The notes beneath the pieces were generated by a model. That model was given only the letters and a program-made list of their open reading frames with translations. It made no database searches and was not told the DNA's origin. 64,000 nucleotides of DNA from Streptomyces cyaneus (GTDB lineage: Bacteria; Actinomycetota; Actinomycetes; Streptomycetales; Streptomycetaceae): assembly GCF_004028635.1 (NCBI RefSeq), contig NZ_ML138678.1:1539112-1603111 (forward strand), given 5' to 3'. Numbering within the stretch: the stretch's first letter is position 1; the number at the start of each line of letters is the position of its first letter. This document shows, in pieces, positions 24,977-35,500 of the stretch. The translations under genes and the position numbers were made by a program.

Positions 24977-25010
24977 CGCCGCACCCCTCCCCCGAGCGAA
25001 AGCAGCGGAT

Positions 25011-25931
25011 GTGAGCCAGGTCCTCGACACACCGCCCCCAACGGCACCCGCCCCGGCCCCCGCCGACCTCGCGGCCCTCGCCGCCCGGCATGGACTCTCG
25101 GTCAGCGGTGCCCGCCCCTCCCTGCCCGAGTACATCCGCCAGCTGTGGGCGCGCCGGCACTTCATCACCGCGTTCGCCACCGCCAAGCTCACCGCCCAGT
25201 ACAGCCAGGCGAAGCTCGGCCAGGTCTGGCAGGTGCTGACGCCGTTGCTGAACGCGGCGGTGTACTACTTCATCTTCGGCGAGCTGATGGGCACCAAGGG
25301 CGGCGTTCCGGACTACATCCCGTTCCTGGTGACGGGGGTGTTCATCTGGACGTTCACGCAGAGCTCGATCATGGCGGGCACGCGCGCGATCTCCGGCAAC
25401 CTCGGCCTCGTCCGCGCCCTGCACTTCCCGCGGGCCGCGCTGCCGATCTCCTTCGCGTTGCAGCAGCTCCAGCAGCTGCTGTTCTCCATGGCGGCCCTGG
25501 TCGTGATCCTGCTCTGCTTCGGCATTCCGGTCACCGCGTCCTGGGTGCTGGCGCTGCCGGCGCTGGTGCTGCAGTTCACCTTCAACGCGGGCGTCGCGAT
25601 GGTCATGGCCCGGATGGGTGCGAAGACGCCGGACATCGCGCAGCTGATGCCGTTCGTGCTGCGTACCTGGATGTACGCGTCGGGCGTGATGTTCAGCATC
25701 AGCCACATGATGAGCAAGCACACGGACTGGCCGTCCTGGGTGACTTCGGCCCTCCTGGCCAACCCCGCCGCCGTCTACATCGACCTGATGCGCTTCGCGC
25801 TGATCGACAGCTTCCACGCGAGCCAGCTCCCGCCGCACGTCTGGGCGATCGCGACGGGCTGGGCGCTGCTGGCCGGCGTCGGCGGCTTCATCTACTTCTG
25901 GAAGGCTGAGGAGACGTACGGCCGTGGCTGA
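25011..25931 (+). CDS. Polysaccharide/teichoic-acid export ABC transporter permease (TagG type)
   Basis: A 306-residue ABC-2 permease with six membrane segments (first near residues 76-96). The N-terminal cytoplasmic part holds FATAKLTAQYSQAKLGQVWQ, a segment conserved in TagG/RfbA-type polymer exporters. With the ATPase that overlaps it by 8 nt it should move lipid-linked wall polymer across the membrane. The start is GTG 25011, with a weak Shine-Dalgarno. It is the first gene after the 47 bp repeat array and is probably controlled through it. Confidence 0.92.
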   Translation: MSQVLDTPPPTAPAPAPADLAALAARHGLSVSGARPSLPEYIRQLWARRHFITAFATAKLTAQYSQAKLGQVWQVLTPLLNAAVYYFIFGELMGTKGGVPDYIPFLVTGVFIWTFTQSSIMAGTRAISGNLGLVRALHFPRAALPISFALQQLQQLLFSMAALVVILLCFGIPVTASWVLALPALVLQFTFNAGVAMVMARMGAKTPDIAQLMPFVLRTWMYASGVMFSISHMMSKHTDWPSWVTSALLANPAAVYIDLMRFALIDSFHASQLPPHVWAIATGWALLAGVGGFIYFWKAEETYGRG

Positions 25932-26766
25932 GAACCTCGACAACACCGCGCTCGCGACCGAGCAGGTCCCCACCGTCATCGCCGACGCCGTCGACATCGT
26001 CTACCGGGTCAACGGCACGAGTTCGGGCCGCGGCTCCGCCACCGCCGCCCTCAATCGCATCCTGCGCCGCAAGCAGGCCGAGAAGGCGGCCGGCGTGCGC
26101 AAGGTCCACGCCGTCAAGAAGGTCTCCTTCGTGGCGTACAAGGGCGAGGCCATCGGTCTCATCGGCACCAACGGCTCGGGCAAGTCGACCCTGCTCAAGG
26201 CGGTCGCGGGCCTGCTCCCGGTCGAGAACGGCCGTATCTACACCGACGGCCAGCCCTCCCTGCTCGGCGTGAACGCGGCCCTGATGAACGACCTCACCGG
26301 CGAGCGCAACGTCCACCTCGGCGGCCTCGCGATGGGCATGTCCCGCGAGCAGGTCAGGGAGCGCTACCAGGAGATCGTCGACTTCTCCGGCATCAACGAG
26401 AAGGGCGACTTCATCACCCTCCCCATGCGCACGTACTCCTCCGGCATGGCGGCCCGCCTGCGTTTCTCCATCGCCGCCGCCAAGGACCACGACGTGCTGC
26501 TGATCGACGAGGCGCTGGCGACGGGTGACCGTTCCTTCCAGAAGCGTTCCGAGGCCCGGATCCGCGAGCTGCGCAAGCATGCGGGCACGGTGTTCCTGGT
26601 CAGCCACAACAACAAGTCGATCCGCGACACCTGTGACCGCGTCCTGTGGCTGGAGCGTGGCGAGCTGCGCATGGACGGGCCGACGGACGAGGTGCTGAAG
26701 GAGTACGAGGCCTTCACGGGTGACAAGCCGGCCAAGCCGAAGCCGAAGGCTCCCGTCCCCGCGTGA
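25924..26766 (+). CDS. Polysaccharide/teichoic-acid export ABC transporter ATP-binding protein (TagH type)
   Basis: A 280-residue ATPase of the wall-polymer export family. Walker A is GTNGSGKST (81-89), the signature is YSSGMAARLRFS, Walker B is VLLIDEALATGD and the switch His is in VSHNNKSIRD. The extended N-terminus with an insert before the first strand is typical of TagH. It ends in a Lys/Pro-rich tail with no extra domain. It has a GTG start, overlaps the permease and is followed 191 nt later by a TagF-like gene, so export and synthesis are linked. Confidence 0.93.
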   Translation: MAENLDNTALATEQVPTVIADAVDIVYRVNGTSSGRGSATAALNRILRRKQAEKAAGVRKVHAVKKVSFVAYKGEAIGLIGTNGSGKSTLLKAVAGLLPVENGRIYTDGQPSLLGVNAALMNDLTGERNVHLGGLAMGMSREQVRERYQEIVDFSGINEKGDFITLPMRTYSSGMAARLRFSIAAAKDHDVLLIDEALATGDRSFQKRSEARIRELRKHAGTVFLVSHNNKSIRDTCDRVLWLERGELRMDGPTDEVLKEYEAFTGDKPAKPKPKAPVPA

Positions 26767-26957
26767 GGCGTGCCGCGTGAGGCGGCCCGCGCGACGCCCC
26801 CCTCGTGCGGCCTCCCTCGTGCGGCCTCCCGCTTACGGACCCCTCCGTGCGGACTCCCCCGTGAGGCGCAACTCCGTACGACCCTTTCATCCCATTGGTG
26901 CCACTATGACGGACACAGGGTCCCCGGAGTGGTGACGAAGGTGAAGGAGTCCCCGCG

Positions 26958-29177
26958 ATGCCCGAGCTCAGCGTCATAGTCCACGGGCCCAACACCCAGG
27001 ACCGCCTGACCGGACTCCTCGCCTCCCTGGCCGCGCACCCCCACCCCGAGGTCGAGGTGATCGTGGCCGCGGTCGGGGCCTGGGCGCAGGAGACGGCCCA
27101 GGCGTATGCATCCGAGATGCTGGTGCTGCCCCTGCCGGACGGGACGGAGGACGCCGCGGCCCGGTCGGCGGGGGCGGCCCGGGCCTGCGGCCGCTGGCTG
27201 CACTTCGTGCACGCCAAGGACGGCCTGCCCGCCGGCGCCCCGCGCACGATCGCCGAGCGCGCTGCGGAACTGCCGGACGAGGTGGACGTCCTCCTCTTCG
27301 ACCACGTCCGCTCCACCTGGGAGACCTCCGGCCTCCCCTCCGAGGACGGCCCCCGCCTGGCCCGCGCCGGCCGCGCCGCCCACCCCCTCGACGGCATCGC
27401 CCGCACCGCGCTCCGCATCACACCCCTGCTGGGCAACCGCGCGCTGCGCACCCCCTTCTGGCAGGCGCACGAACACCAACTCACCACCCCCGACGAGCCG
27501 TACGCCGCCTACGCCGCCCTCCTCCTCGCCGACCACATCGCCGCCCTGAACCAAGTGGCGTACGAGCACCACGAGCTGCGCCCCGAGAGCCTCCCGCCGG
27601 TCACCCCCGAGGAGCGCTACGCCCCGATCGACCGCTACGAAACGCTCCTCGCCCTCGCCCGGAACCGCCCCGCCTCCCGCCCCAGCACCGGCCCCGCGCC
27701 CGACGCCGTCCTGTACGACGTCATGGTCCAGGACTGCCTGCGCACCTTCGCCCGCGCCGCCATGCCGGACGCGGTGGCCAGGGAGTTCTTCCGCCGAGCC
27801 GGTGAAGCGGCCGTCCGGCACCGCCCGCCCGGGCACCGTCCCCCCTCCGGCCCCGAGGCCATCCGCCGCGCCCTGCTCGAAGAGAACGCCTACACCAGGT
27901 ACCGCGCCTTCCAGACGGCCAACCGAGCCCGCCGCGCCGCGAAGGCCGCCGTACGAACCCGCGGACGCCAGGTCGCCGCCGCCCTCGGCGACCACCACTA
28001 CCGCACGTCCCTGTCCCGCCCGGTCAACCCCAACCTGGCCGTCTTCGCGGCGTACTGGAACCGTGGCGTGGCCTGCAACCCGGCGGCGATCGCCGCCAAG
28101 CTCACCGAACTCGCCCCGCAGATCCACCCGGTGTGGGTGGTGACACCGGAGAACGCGCCTCTCCTCCCGCCCCACACGGACCACGTGCTGCCCGGCACCC
28201 GCCGCTACCGCGAGGTGCTGGCCACGGCGAAGTACCTGGTCAACAACGTCAACTACCCCAACGCGGTGGTGAAACGCCCGGACGCGGTCCACCTCCAGAC
28301 CCACCACGGCACCCCGCTCAAGCGCATGGGCGTGGATCAGATGGAGTTCCCGGCCGCCGCCAAGGGCCTCGACTTCCAGGCACTGCTGGCCCGTATCGAC
28401 AAGTGGGACTACAGCGTCTCCGCGAACAGCCACTCCACCCGCATGTGGGAGCGCGCGTATCCGTCCCGATTCGTCTCCCTCGACTACGGCTATCCGCGCA
28501 ACGACGTCTTCTACACGGCCACCGCCACCGACATCCGCGCCGTCCGCGACCGCCTGGGCATCCCCCCGACCCACCGCGCGATCCTGTACGCCCCCACCCA
28601 CCGCGACTACGAGGCCGGCTGGACCCCCCGCCTCGACCTCGCCACCCTCGCCGACCAGCTCGGCCAGGACACGGTCCTGCTGATCCGCGGCCACTACTTC
28701 TACGACGGCAGGCCGTCCCCGCTGACCGCCCTGCGCCGCACGGGGCGGATCATCGACGTCTCCGCCTACGACCCGGTCGAGGACCTGTGCCTGGCCGCGG
28801 ACGCGCTGGTCACGGACTACTCGTCCATCATGTTCGACTACGCCAACCTCGACCGCCCGATCGTCATCTACGCCGACGACTGGGAGACCTACCGCTCCAC
28901 CCGCGGCGTCTACTTCGACCTGCCGGCCGAGCCACCGGGCCAGGTCGCCCGCACCGAGCGGGAACTGGCGGAGATCCTCACCACCGAGGCCTGGCACGAC
29001 GAGGGCGCGACCAAGGCCAGGGCGGCCTTTCGCCGCCGATTCTGCGAGTACGACGACGGACGCGCCGCCGAACGCGTCGTACGCCGTGTGTTCCTGGGCG
29101 AGAGCGAGGACGCCCTGCCGCCGGTGATCCCGCTGGAGGAACGCACTCCGGCACCGAGCCCTCGGGAGACGGTATGA
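26958..29177 (+). CDS. CDP-glycerol glycerophosphotransferase-like protein with degenerate GT2 domain (copy 4)
   Basis: A 739-residue member of the same fused family. The C-terminal TagF-like half is complete: His450 in HHGTPLK, RGH in LIRGHYFYD, and TDYSSIMFDYANLDRP. The N-terminal half aligns with the GT2 domains of the other three but has lost their active site: VDD is VAAVG and the metal motif FLDSDD is replaced by FVHAKD. It therefore probably keeps only the glycerophosphotransferase activity, with the GT2 fold serving as structure or a docking surface. ATG 26958 follows GAAGGAG. It overlaps the next GT2 gene by ATGA, so an active GT2 enzyme is made next to it. Confidence 0.9.
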   Translation: MPELSVIVHGPNTQDRLTGLLASLAAHPHPEVEVIVAAVGAWAQETAQAYASEMLVLPLPDGTEDAAARSAGAARACGRWLHFVHAKDGLPAGAPRTIAERAAELPDEVDVLLFDHVRSTWETSGLPSEDGPRLARAGRAAHPLDGIARTALRITPLLGNRALRTPFWQAHEHQLTTPDEPYAAYAALLLADHIAALNQVAYEHHELRPESLPPVTPEERYAPIDRYETLLALARNRPASRPSTGPAPDAVLYDVMVQDCLRTFARAAMPDAVAREFFRRAGEAAVRHRPPGHRPPSGPEAIRRALLEENAYTRYRAFQTANRARRAAKAAVRTRGRQVAAALGDHHYRTSLSRPVNPNLAVFAAYWNRGVACNPAAIAAKLTELAPQIHPVWVVTPENAPLLPPHTDHVLPGTRRYREVLATAKYLVNNVNYPNAVVKRPDAVHLQTHHGTPLKRMGVDQMEFPAAAKGLDFQALLARIDKWDYSVSANSHSTRMWERAYPSRFVSLDYGYPRNDVFYTATATDIRAVRDRLGIPPTHRAILYAPTHRDYEAGWTPRLDLATLADQLGQDTVLLIRGHYFYDGRPSPLTALRRTGRIIDVSAYDPVEDLCLAADALVTDYSSIMFDYANLDRPIVIYADDWETYRSTRGVYFDLPAEPPGQVARTERELAEILTTEAWHDEGATKARAAFRRRFCEYDDGRAAERVVRRVFLGESEDALPPVIPLEERTPAPSPRETV

Positions 29178-30835
29178 ACCCGGACGTCACCGTCACGGTG
29201 ATCGTGTACAACGACGCGGCCCGCCTGCCCCGAGCCGTGGAGTCGGTACGCCGTCAGACCCACGCCGACATCGAGATCATCATCAGCGACGACCACTCGA
29301 CGGACGAAACCTCGGACGTGGCAAGGGAGTTGGCGTCCCGGGATCCCCGCATCCGCCATCTGCGCCTGCCGGAGAACAGCGGCGGCTGCAGCGCCCCGCG
29401 CAACCGTGCCCTGGAGATCGCCCGGGCGCCGTACGTGATGTTCCTGGACAGCGACGACGAGCTTCCCGACGACGCCGTGGAGTTGCTGCTCGCCGCCCAC
29501 CGTGAGCGGGAGATCGACTTCGCGATGGGCGCGGTGGTGCGGGTCCGGGAGGACGGCGGACGCCGCACGAAGTGGATGCCGCACCTGGTCGCGGAGCGCC
29601 GCACGGTGATCGGCATCGAGTCCGAACCCCGGCTGCTCTTCGAGCACCTGTCGACGAGCAAGATGTACGCCCGCGCGTTCCTGGACCGGCACGACCTGCG
29701 GTTCCCGGAGGGCATCCACTACGAGGACCAGCTGTTCACGACGCAGGCGTACTGTCTGGCCAAGGAGTTCACGGTCATCCCCGAGCCGGTGTACCGCTGG
29801 TACATCGCGCCGTACGCGGCCAGGGACGCGGCATCGATCTCCAACCAGCGCCACCGACTCGACAACGTCCGCGACCGCGTCCAGGTCCAGCACCTCATCG
29901 ACGATTTCCTCGAGGAGAGCGGGCACGGGGCGCTGCGTGAGGACAAGGACTACAAGTTCCTCAAGCACGACTTCCGGATGTACGCCGGGGACCTGCCGTA
30001 CCGCGACGAGGAGTGGCTGACCGACTTCGCGGACATCATGACTCCCTACCTGGAGACCGTGTCCTCCATGGCCTACGCCCGCTTGCCTCGCGCTGAACGA
30101 GTGGTCCTCCAGCTGATCCGCGAACGCCGCTTCCCGGAGGCCCGGCTGGCGGCGCGGGGCCTGGGCCACGGCGTGGCGCCGAGGCAGGTGACACCGGACG
30201 CCGAGGGCCACACGTACTGGGGCGACAGCCTCCCCACCACGGAGTGGGCCTGCCGCGAACTGGACGTCGCCGACCTGGAGCTGGACACCCGCCCGTTCCG
30301 CAGCGCGCAGTTCCGGCACGAGATCACGGAGCTCACGCGCGGCCCGGGAGCGTCGATCGACCTCACGATCCGGACCTACGACCCGGGTCTGCGCCTCCCG
30401 GTGGGCCCGCACCGCGCGAGCCTCCTCATCCGTCCCGGACGGCGCCGCCTCAAGGTCCCCTTCCGTCTCTCCCCCGTCCGCCCCGGCGTCTTCGAAGGCC
30501 ACGTCCACCTGGACCTGTCGTCGGCCCCCGTCCCCCATCACGGCTTCGCCGGCGTCCGCCACCCCCTCCTGCGCATCGAGCACCAGGGCCTGGCCCATAC
30601 GGCCGTACTCCTGGCCCCGCTGTCCTTCCCACCCCTGACGGCCCGCATCGACTACCACACCGGCACGGCCCCGCACCGGGTCACGATCGAACCGGAGGGC
30701 CGCGGTCCGGGCCGCCTCCAGGTGCGGTGGCAGCCGGTGGGCGTGACCGCGAGGGTGGTACGGCCGGTGGTACGGCGCGTGGCACGCCCGAGGGTGAGGA
30801 GAGCGGCCCGGCTGCTGAGGAGCGCGCTGCGGTAG
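29174..30835 (+). CDS. GT2 family glycosyltransferase (wall-polymer locus, copy 2)
   Basis: A 553-residue protein: GT-A domain with VYNDAARLP, SDDHSTDETSD, the signature ENSGGCSAPRN and metal motif FLDSDDELP, followed by a helical middle and a beta-rich C-terminal domain (about 380-520). It is a paralog of the protein at 17876-19516. The ATG overlaps the stop of the TagF-like gene (ATGA), so the two are translated together. That coupling suggests this enzyme supplies the glycosyltransferase activity missing from its degenerate upstream partner. Donor and acceptor are unknown. Confidence 0.9.
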   Translation: MNPDVTVTVIVYNDAARLPRAVESVRRQTHADIEIIISDDHSTDETSDVARELASRDPRIRHLRLPENSGGCSAPRNRALEIARAPYVMFLDSDDELPDDAVELLLAAHREREIDFAMGAVVRVREDGGRRTKWMPHLVAERRTVIGIESEPRLLFEHLSTSKMYARAFLDRHDLRFPEGIHYEDQLFTTQAYCLAKEFTVIPEPVYRWYIAPYAARDAASISNQRHRLDNVRDRVQVQHLIDDFLEESGHGALREDKDYKFLKHDFRMYAGDLPYRDEEWLTDFADIMTPYLETVSSMAYARLPRAERVVLQLIRERRFPEARLAARGLGHGVAPRQVTPDAEGHTYWGDSLPTTEWACRELDVADLELDTRPFRSAQFRHEITELTRGPGASIDLTIRTYDPGLRLPVGPHRASLLIRPGRRRLKVPFRLSPVRPGVFEGHVHLDLSSAPVPHHGFAGVRHPLLRIEHQGLAHTAVLLAPLSFPPLTARIDYHTGTAPHRVTIEPEGRGPGRLQVRWQPVGVTARVVRPVVRRVARPRVRRAARLLRSALR

Positions 30836-30897
30836 GAAGGTCCGCTTGGCTCAGCCTGTCCGGCGTTTGCGTGTGTGGTGTGGGGGGCGAAGGCTCG

Positions 30898-32388
30898 TCA
30901 CCGCACCACCTCGTACAGCACCTGCCCACCCGGCCCCCGAGCCACCACCCGCAACCCCGGCTCCCTCACACCGGCCACCGCCACCGCCCGATCCACCACC
31001 CACCGCACCCGGTACGCCTCCACGATCCCCCGGCGCACATCCCCCGGCGTCTCCACCTCGAAGTACCGCCGCACCGCCGCCTCCCGCCGCCCCTCGTCCG
31101 GCAGGAAGAAGTCGGGATACCCGGGCGCCACGGTGTACGCCCCGTACGCCGGAATCTGCCGCGCCGGGAAAGTGCGCGCCATGACCACGTCCCCGTACTT
31201 CACCCAGGGCGTGACCCAGTGGTATCCCACCCACGGCGCCCGGTACTTCGCAGCGACCGCCTGCGGCAGCACGGTGCGCGGAACGACGTACCCAAGGGTC
31301 CCGACCTGCGTCCATGCCCCCACGACCAGCGCCCCGGCCAGCACCCCCACCCACGCCCCACGCCAAGCCCGCCACTCGAGCGCCCCGAGCGCGGCCGCGA
31401 TCTGCGCGGGAATCAGCACCGCGGGCAGCGCCCGCCCCCACGAGTAGTGCCCGCTCACCCCACCCAGCGCCACGACCATCACCGCCGGCGCAAAGAACAG
31501 CACCAACGGGTCGCGCCGGTCCCGCCGCCACCGCACGACCAGCGCCGCCACTCCCAGCAGCACCAGCCAGTACCGGCCCACCATGTCCCGGTACAGCCCC
31601 CGATGCACCGCCTCCAGATCGGCGCCCGCCCCGAACAGCGCGAAGAAGTCGTAGTACGGCCACACCCACAGCACCACCACCCCCACCGCCGCCCCAGTCC
31701 CCAGCCGCAGCCACACCTCGCGGCCGGGCCGTGCGGCGACCACCGTGGCCAGCGCACCCAGACAGGCCACGACCCCCGAGAACTGATGGCAGAGCAGGAT
31801 CACCGCCCACAGCGCACCGAGCCCGATCCACGTCCTCCAGCCGCCCGCCGGGCCCGAGCGCACCGCCCCCGCCAGCCAGGCCCAGAAGTGAAAGGCCAGC
31901 CCGAGCGCGAACACACTCGGATACGACACCGTCAACGCCAGCGAGTTCAGCCCGAGAAACCCGCTCCATGTGAACAGCGAGGTCCCCCACAGCAACACCA
32001 GGCACAGCGCGGCAAGCGCGGGCGCGGCCCGATGCGCGCTCAGTGTGCGCACGTAGCGCCACAGGCCCGTGATCAAGAGCGCCAGCCCGGCCAGCGCACC
32101 GATCCTCAGCACGACGAAGACCGAAAACCCCGTCACCCGCGCGAGGCACCCGAGCACCAGCATCCACGGCGAGTAGTACGGACTCGGCGTGTCCGCGTCG
32201 ACCAGCGGATTGCCGGGGTCGACCAGGCTGTGCCGCAGGCGTTCGACGGTCGCCGCGTGCATACCGAGGTCACCGGCCCACGGGAGCCGGACGATCACGA
32301 GGAGCAGCACAACCAACACCAGCGCGGCGGCGGTCTGCGAAGCGATCGTCGTGCTCCGCCTCCGTGGCGCGGCGCGCATCGTGCTCAC
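30898..32388 (-). CDS. Polytopic membrane protein, GT-C glycosyltransferase-like (copy 2)
   Basis: A 496-residue protein with about 10-12 membrane segments and a ~120-residue soluble C-terminal domain. It shares the layout and motifs of the protein at 14890-16521 (HAATVERLRHSL, DADTPSPYYSPW, LLWGTSLFTWSGF, NSLALTVSYPS), so the two are paralogs at the two ends of the wall-polymer locus. It is transcribed toward the GT2 gene, with a 62 nt convergent gap. It is probably an extracytoplasmic sugar transferase using a lipid-linked donor. The start could also be the ATG three codons downstream. Confidence 0.75.
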   Translation of the reverse strand: MSTMRAAPRRRSTTIASQTAAALVLVVLLLVIVRLPWAGDLGMHAATVERLRHSLVDPGNPLVDADTPSPYYSPWMLVLGCLARVTGFSVFVVLRIGALAGLALLITGLWRYVRTLSAHRAAPALAALCLVLLWGTSLFTWSGFLGLNSLALTVSYPSVFALGLAFHFWAWLAGAVRSGPAGGWRTWIGLGALWAVILLCHQFSGVVACLGALATVVAARPGREVWLRLGTGAAVGVVVLWVWPYYDFFALFGAGADLEAVHRGLYRDMVGRYWLVLLGVAALVVRWRRDRRDPLVLFFAPAVMVVALGGVSGHYSWGRALPAVLIPAQIAAALGALEWRAWRGAWVGVLAGALVVGAWTQVGTLGYVVPRTVLPQAVAAKYRAPWVGYHWVTPWVKYGDVVMARTFPARQIPAYGAYTVAPGYPDFFLPDEGRREAAVRRYFEVETPGDVRRGIVEAYRVRWVVDRAVAVAGVREPGLRVVARGPGGQVLYEVVR

Positions 32389-32426
32389 GCCAGCACTGTA
32401 ATTCCCGGTTTGTCCCGAATGCGGGA

Positions 32427-32455
32427 GCGCCCCGGGCTGTCACAGCCCGGGGCGC
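32427..32455 (-). terminator. Terminator downstream of the NAD-glutamate dehydrogenase gene
   Basis: A perfect 13 bp G+C stem (32427-32439 with 32443-32455) closes on a 3 nt loop. It lies about 55 nt past the dehydrogenase stop on the minus strand and shields the membrane-protein gene downstream. Confidence 0.85.
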
Positions 32456-32460
32456 CCCGA

Positions 32461-32508
32461 TAGTCGTACGGCTAGTCGTAGGGCTAATCGTGGGACTGGT
32501 CGTACGGC
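32461..32508. repeat. Four tandem 12 bp units next to the dehydrogenase stop codon
   Basis: TAGTCGTACGGC, TAGTCGTAGGGC, TAATCGTGGGAC and TGGTCGTACGGC follow one another without gaps between the terminator and the dehydrogenase stop. I see no function for them. Confidence 0.6.
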
Positions 32509-35500
32509 CTACGAATGCGTCCGCAGCAGCGTCCGCATGGTCCGCATGGCCACCGACAGGTTGGCCAGATCGAAGGTGTCCGATCCCTGGATCTCCTCCA
32601 GGGTGGTGCGCGCCCGCCCCAGGATCGCCACGTTCTTCTGCTCCCACGCCTTGTAGCGCTGCTCGGGCGTCGCGGTGCCGTTGCCGGCCGCCAGGACGTC
32701 CGAGGTCAGGGCCGCGTGGGCGGCGTAGAGGTCCTCGCGGATGGAGGCGCGGGCCATGGACTGCCAGCGGTCCGCGCGGGGCAGCTCGATGATGCGGTCC
32801 ATGAGCTGGGTGATGTGGAGGCGGTCGGCGAGGTCGTAGTAGACCTCGGCGACGTCCATCGGGTCCCGGCTCATGCGGTCGGCCACCGAGACGATGTCCA
32901 GCGTCGGGAAGGCGGAGGAGAACCCGGCCACCCGGGTGGCGAGTTCGTCCGGGACGCCGGCGCCGGACAGCTCGTCGTAGATCTGCTGGTACCAGTCGAG
33001 GTCCGCGCCGCGCAGCAGCTTCGGCAGCTGCGACCAGACCTGCTCGACACGCTCGGCGAAGAAGTCGACGGTGTCGACGAGCTCCAGCGGCTGCGGCCGG
33101 TTGTTGAGCAGCCAGCGCGTGCCGCGCTCGACGAGGCGGCGCGAGTGCAGCCGGATCCGGGTCTGGACGTCGGCCTCGACCTTGTTGTCGAGCGCCTCGA
33201 CCGCGTCCCACACGGCCGCCGAGCGGAAGATCGCGCGGGCCACGGTCTGTGCCCGGACGATCTCCTCCAGCGAGGCGCCGGTCTCCTCGCGCAGCCGGTG
33301 CAGATACGTCGTACCGCCCGTGTTGACCGTGTCGTTGACCAGCACGGTCGTAGTGATCTCACGGCGCAGCGGGTGGCTGACCAGGTGCTCGGGGAACTGC
33401 TCGCGCAGCGCGCTCGGGAAGTACGCGTGCAGCAGGGTGCTCAGGTACGGGTCGTCGGGCAGCGAGGTGTGCAGCAGCTCCTCGGCGACCGTGATCTTCG
33501 TGTACGCCATCAGGACGGCCGTCTCCGGGCCGGTCAGGCCGTGGCCGGCGCCGAGGCGCTCGCGGACCTGGCGGTCGGTGGGCAGGAACTCCAGCGCGCG
33601 GTCCAGGTGCCCCTCCCTGACCAGGTGCTTCATGAAGCGCTGCTGGGCGTGGAGCATGTCCTTGGACTGGGCGAGGGCGTTGGCGATCGCCGTGTTCTGG
33701 GCGTAGTTGTTGCGCAGGACCAGGCGGCCGACCTCGTCGGTCATCTCGGCGAGCAGCTTGTTGCGCTGCTTGACGGTCATGTCGCCCTCGGCGACCAGGC
33801 CGTTGAGCAGGATCTTGATGTTCACCTCGTGGTCGGAGGTGTCGACACCCGCGCTGTTGTCGATGGCATCGGTGTTGATCTTGCCGCCGTGCCGTGCGAA
33901 CTCGATCCGGCCTAGCTGCGTCAGACCCAGGTTGCCGCCCTCGCCGACGACCTTGACGCGCAGGTCGGCGCCGTCGACGCGGATCGGGTCGTTGGCCTTG
34001 TCGCCGACGTCCGCGTGGGTCTCGGTGGACGCCTTGACGTACGTACCGATGCCGCCGTTCCACAGCAGGTCCACCGGCGCCTTGAGGATGGCCTTCATCA
34101 GCTCGGCCGGCGTCATCTTGGCGACCTTGCCCTCGATGCCGAGGGCCTCGCGGATGTGCGCGTTGACCTGGATCGCCTTGGCGCTGCGCGGGAAGACGCC
34201 GCCACCGGCCGACAGCAGCTCGGTGTTGTAGTCCTCCCAGCTGGAGCGGGGCAGCTCGAAGACGCGGCGGCGCTCTGCGTAGGAGGTGGCCGCGTCCGGG
34301 TTCGGGTCGATGAAGATGTGCCGGTGGTCGAAGGCGGCGACCAGGCGGATGTGCTCGCTGAGCAGCATGCCGTTGCCGAACACGTCACCGGACATGTCGC
34401 CGATGCCGACGACCGTGAAGTCCTCGCTCTGCGTGTCCACGCCCAGCTCGCGGAAGTGCCGCTTGACGGACTCCCAGGCGCCGCGGGCGGTGATGCCCAT
34501 GCCCTTGTGGTCGTAGCCGGCCGAGCCACCGGAGGCGAAGGCGTCCCCGAGCCAGAAGTTGTACTGCTCGGCGACCCCGTTGGCGATGTCGGAGAAGGTC
34601 GCGGTGCCCTTGTCGGCGGCGACGACGAGGTAGGTGTCGTCCTCGTCGTGCCGGACGACGTCCGACGGCGGCACGACCTCGCCCGCGACCATGTTGTCGG
34701 TGATGTCGAGCAGCGCCGAGATGAACGTCTTGTAGCTGGCGATGCCCTCCGCCAGCCACGCGTCCCTGTCCACGCCCGGGTCCGGCAGCTGCTTGGCGAC
34801 GAAGCCGCCCTTGGCGCCGACCGGCACGATGACGGTGTTCTTCACCATCTGCGCCTTGACCAGGCCGAGGATCTCGGTGCGGAAGTCCTCACGCCGGTCG
34901 GACCAGCGCAGACCTCCGCGCGCGACCTTGCCGAAGCGCAGGTGCACGCCCTCGACGCGCGGCGAGTAGACCCAGATCTCGTACGCCGGGCGCGGCGCCG
35001 GCAGGTCGGGGATGGCCTGCGGGTCGAACTTCATGGAGACGTAGTCGTGCGGCTGGCCGCCCGCCGCTTCCTGGAAGAAGTTCGTCCGCAGCGTCGCCTT
35101 GATGACGGTGAGGAAGGACCGCAGGATCCGGTCCTCGTCGAGGCTCGCCACCTGGTCGAGCGCCGCGTCGACCTCTTCGAGCAGCGCGTCCACGATCTCG
35201 CGGCCGGCGCTCTGGCGGTCCGGCGACATCCGCGCCTCGAACAGGGAGACGAGCAGGCGGGTGGTGTGGACGTTGTTGCGGAGGGTGTCCTCCATGTAGT
35301 CCTGCGAGAAGGTGGAGCCCGCCTGCCGCAGGTACTTGGCGTACGCCCGCAGCACCATGGCCTGGCGCCAGGTCAGCCCGGCGCTCAGCACGAGGGCGTT
35401 GAAGCCGTCGTTCTCCGCCTTGCCGGTCCAGGTGGCGGCGAAGGCCTCGGAGAACCGCTCGCGCGCGTCGTCACCGACATAGTCGACGGCGCCGCCCGCC

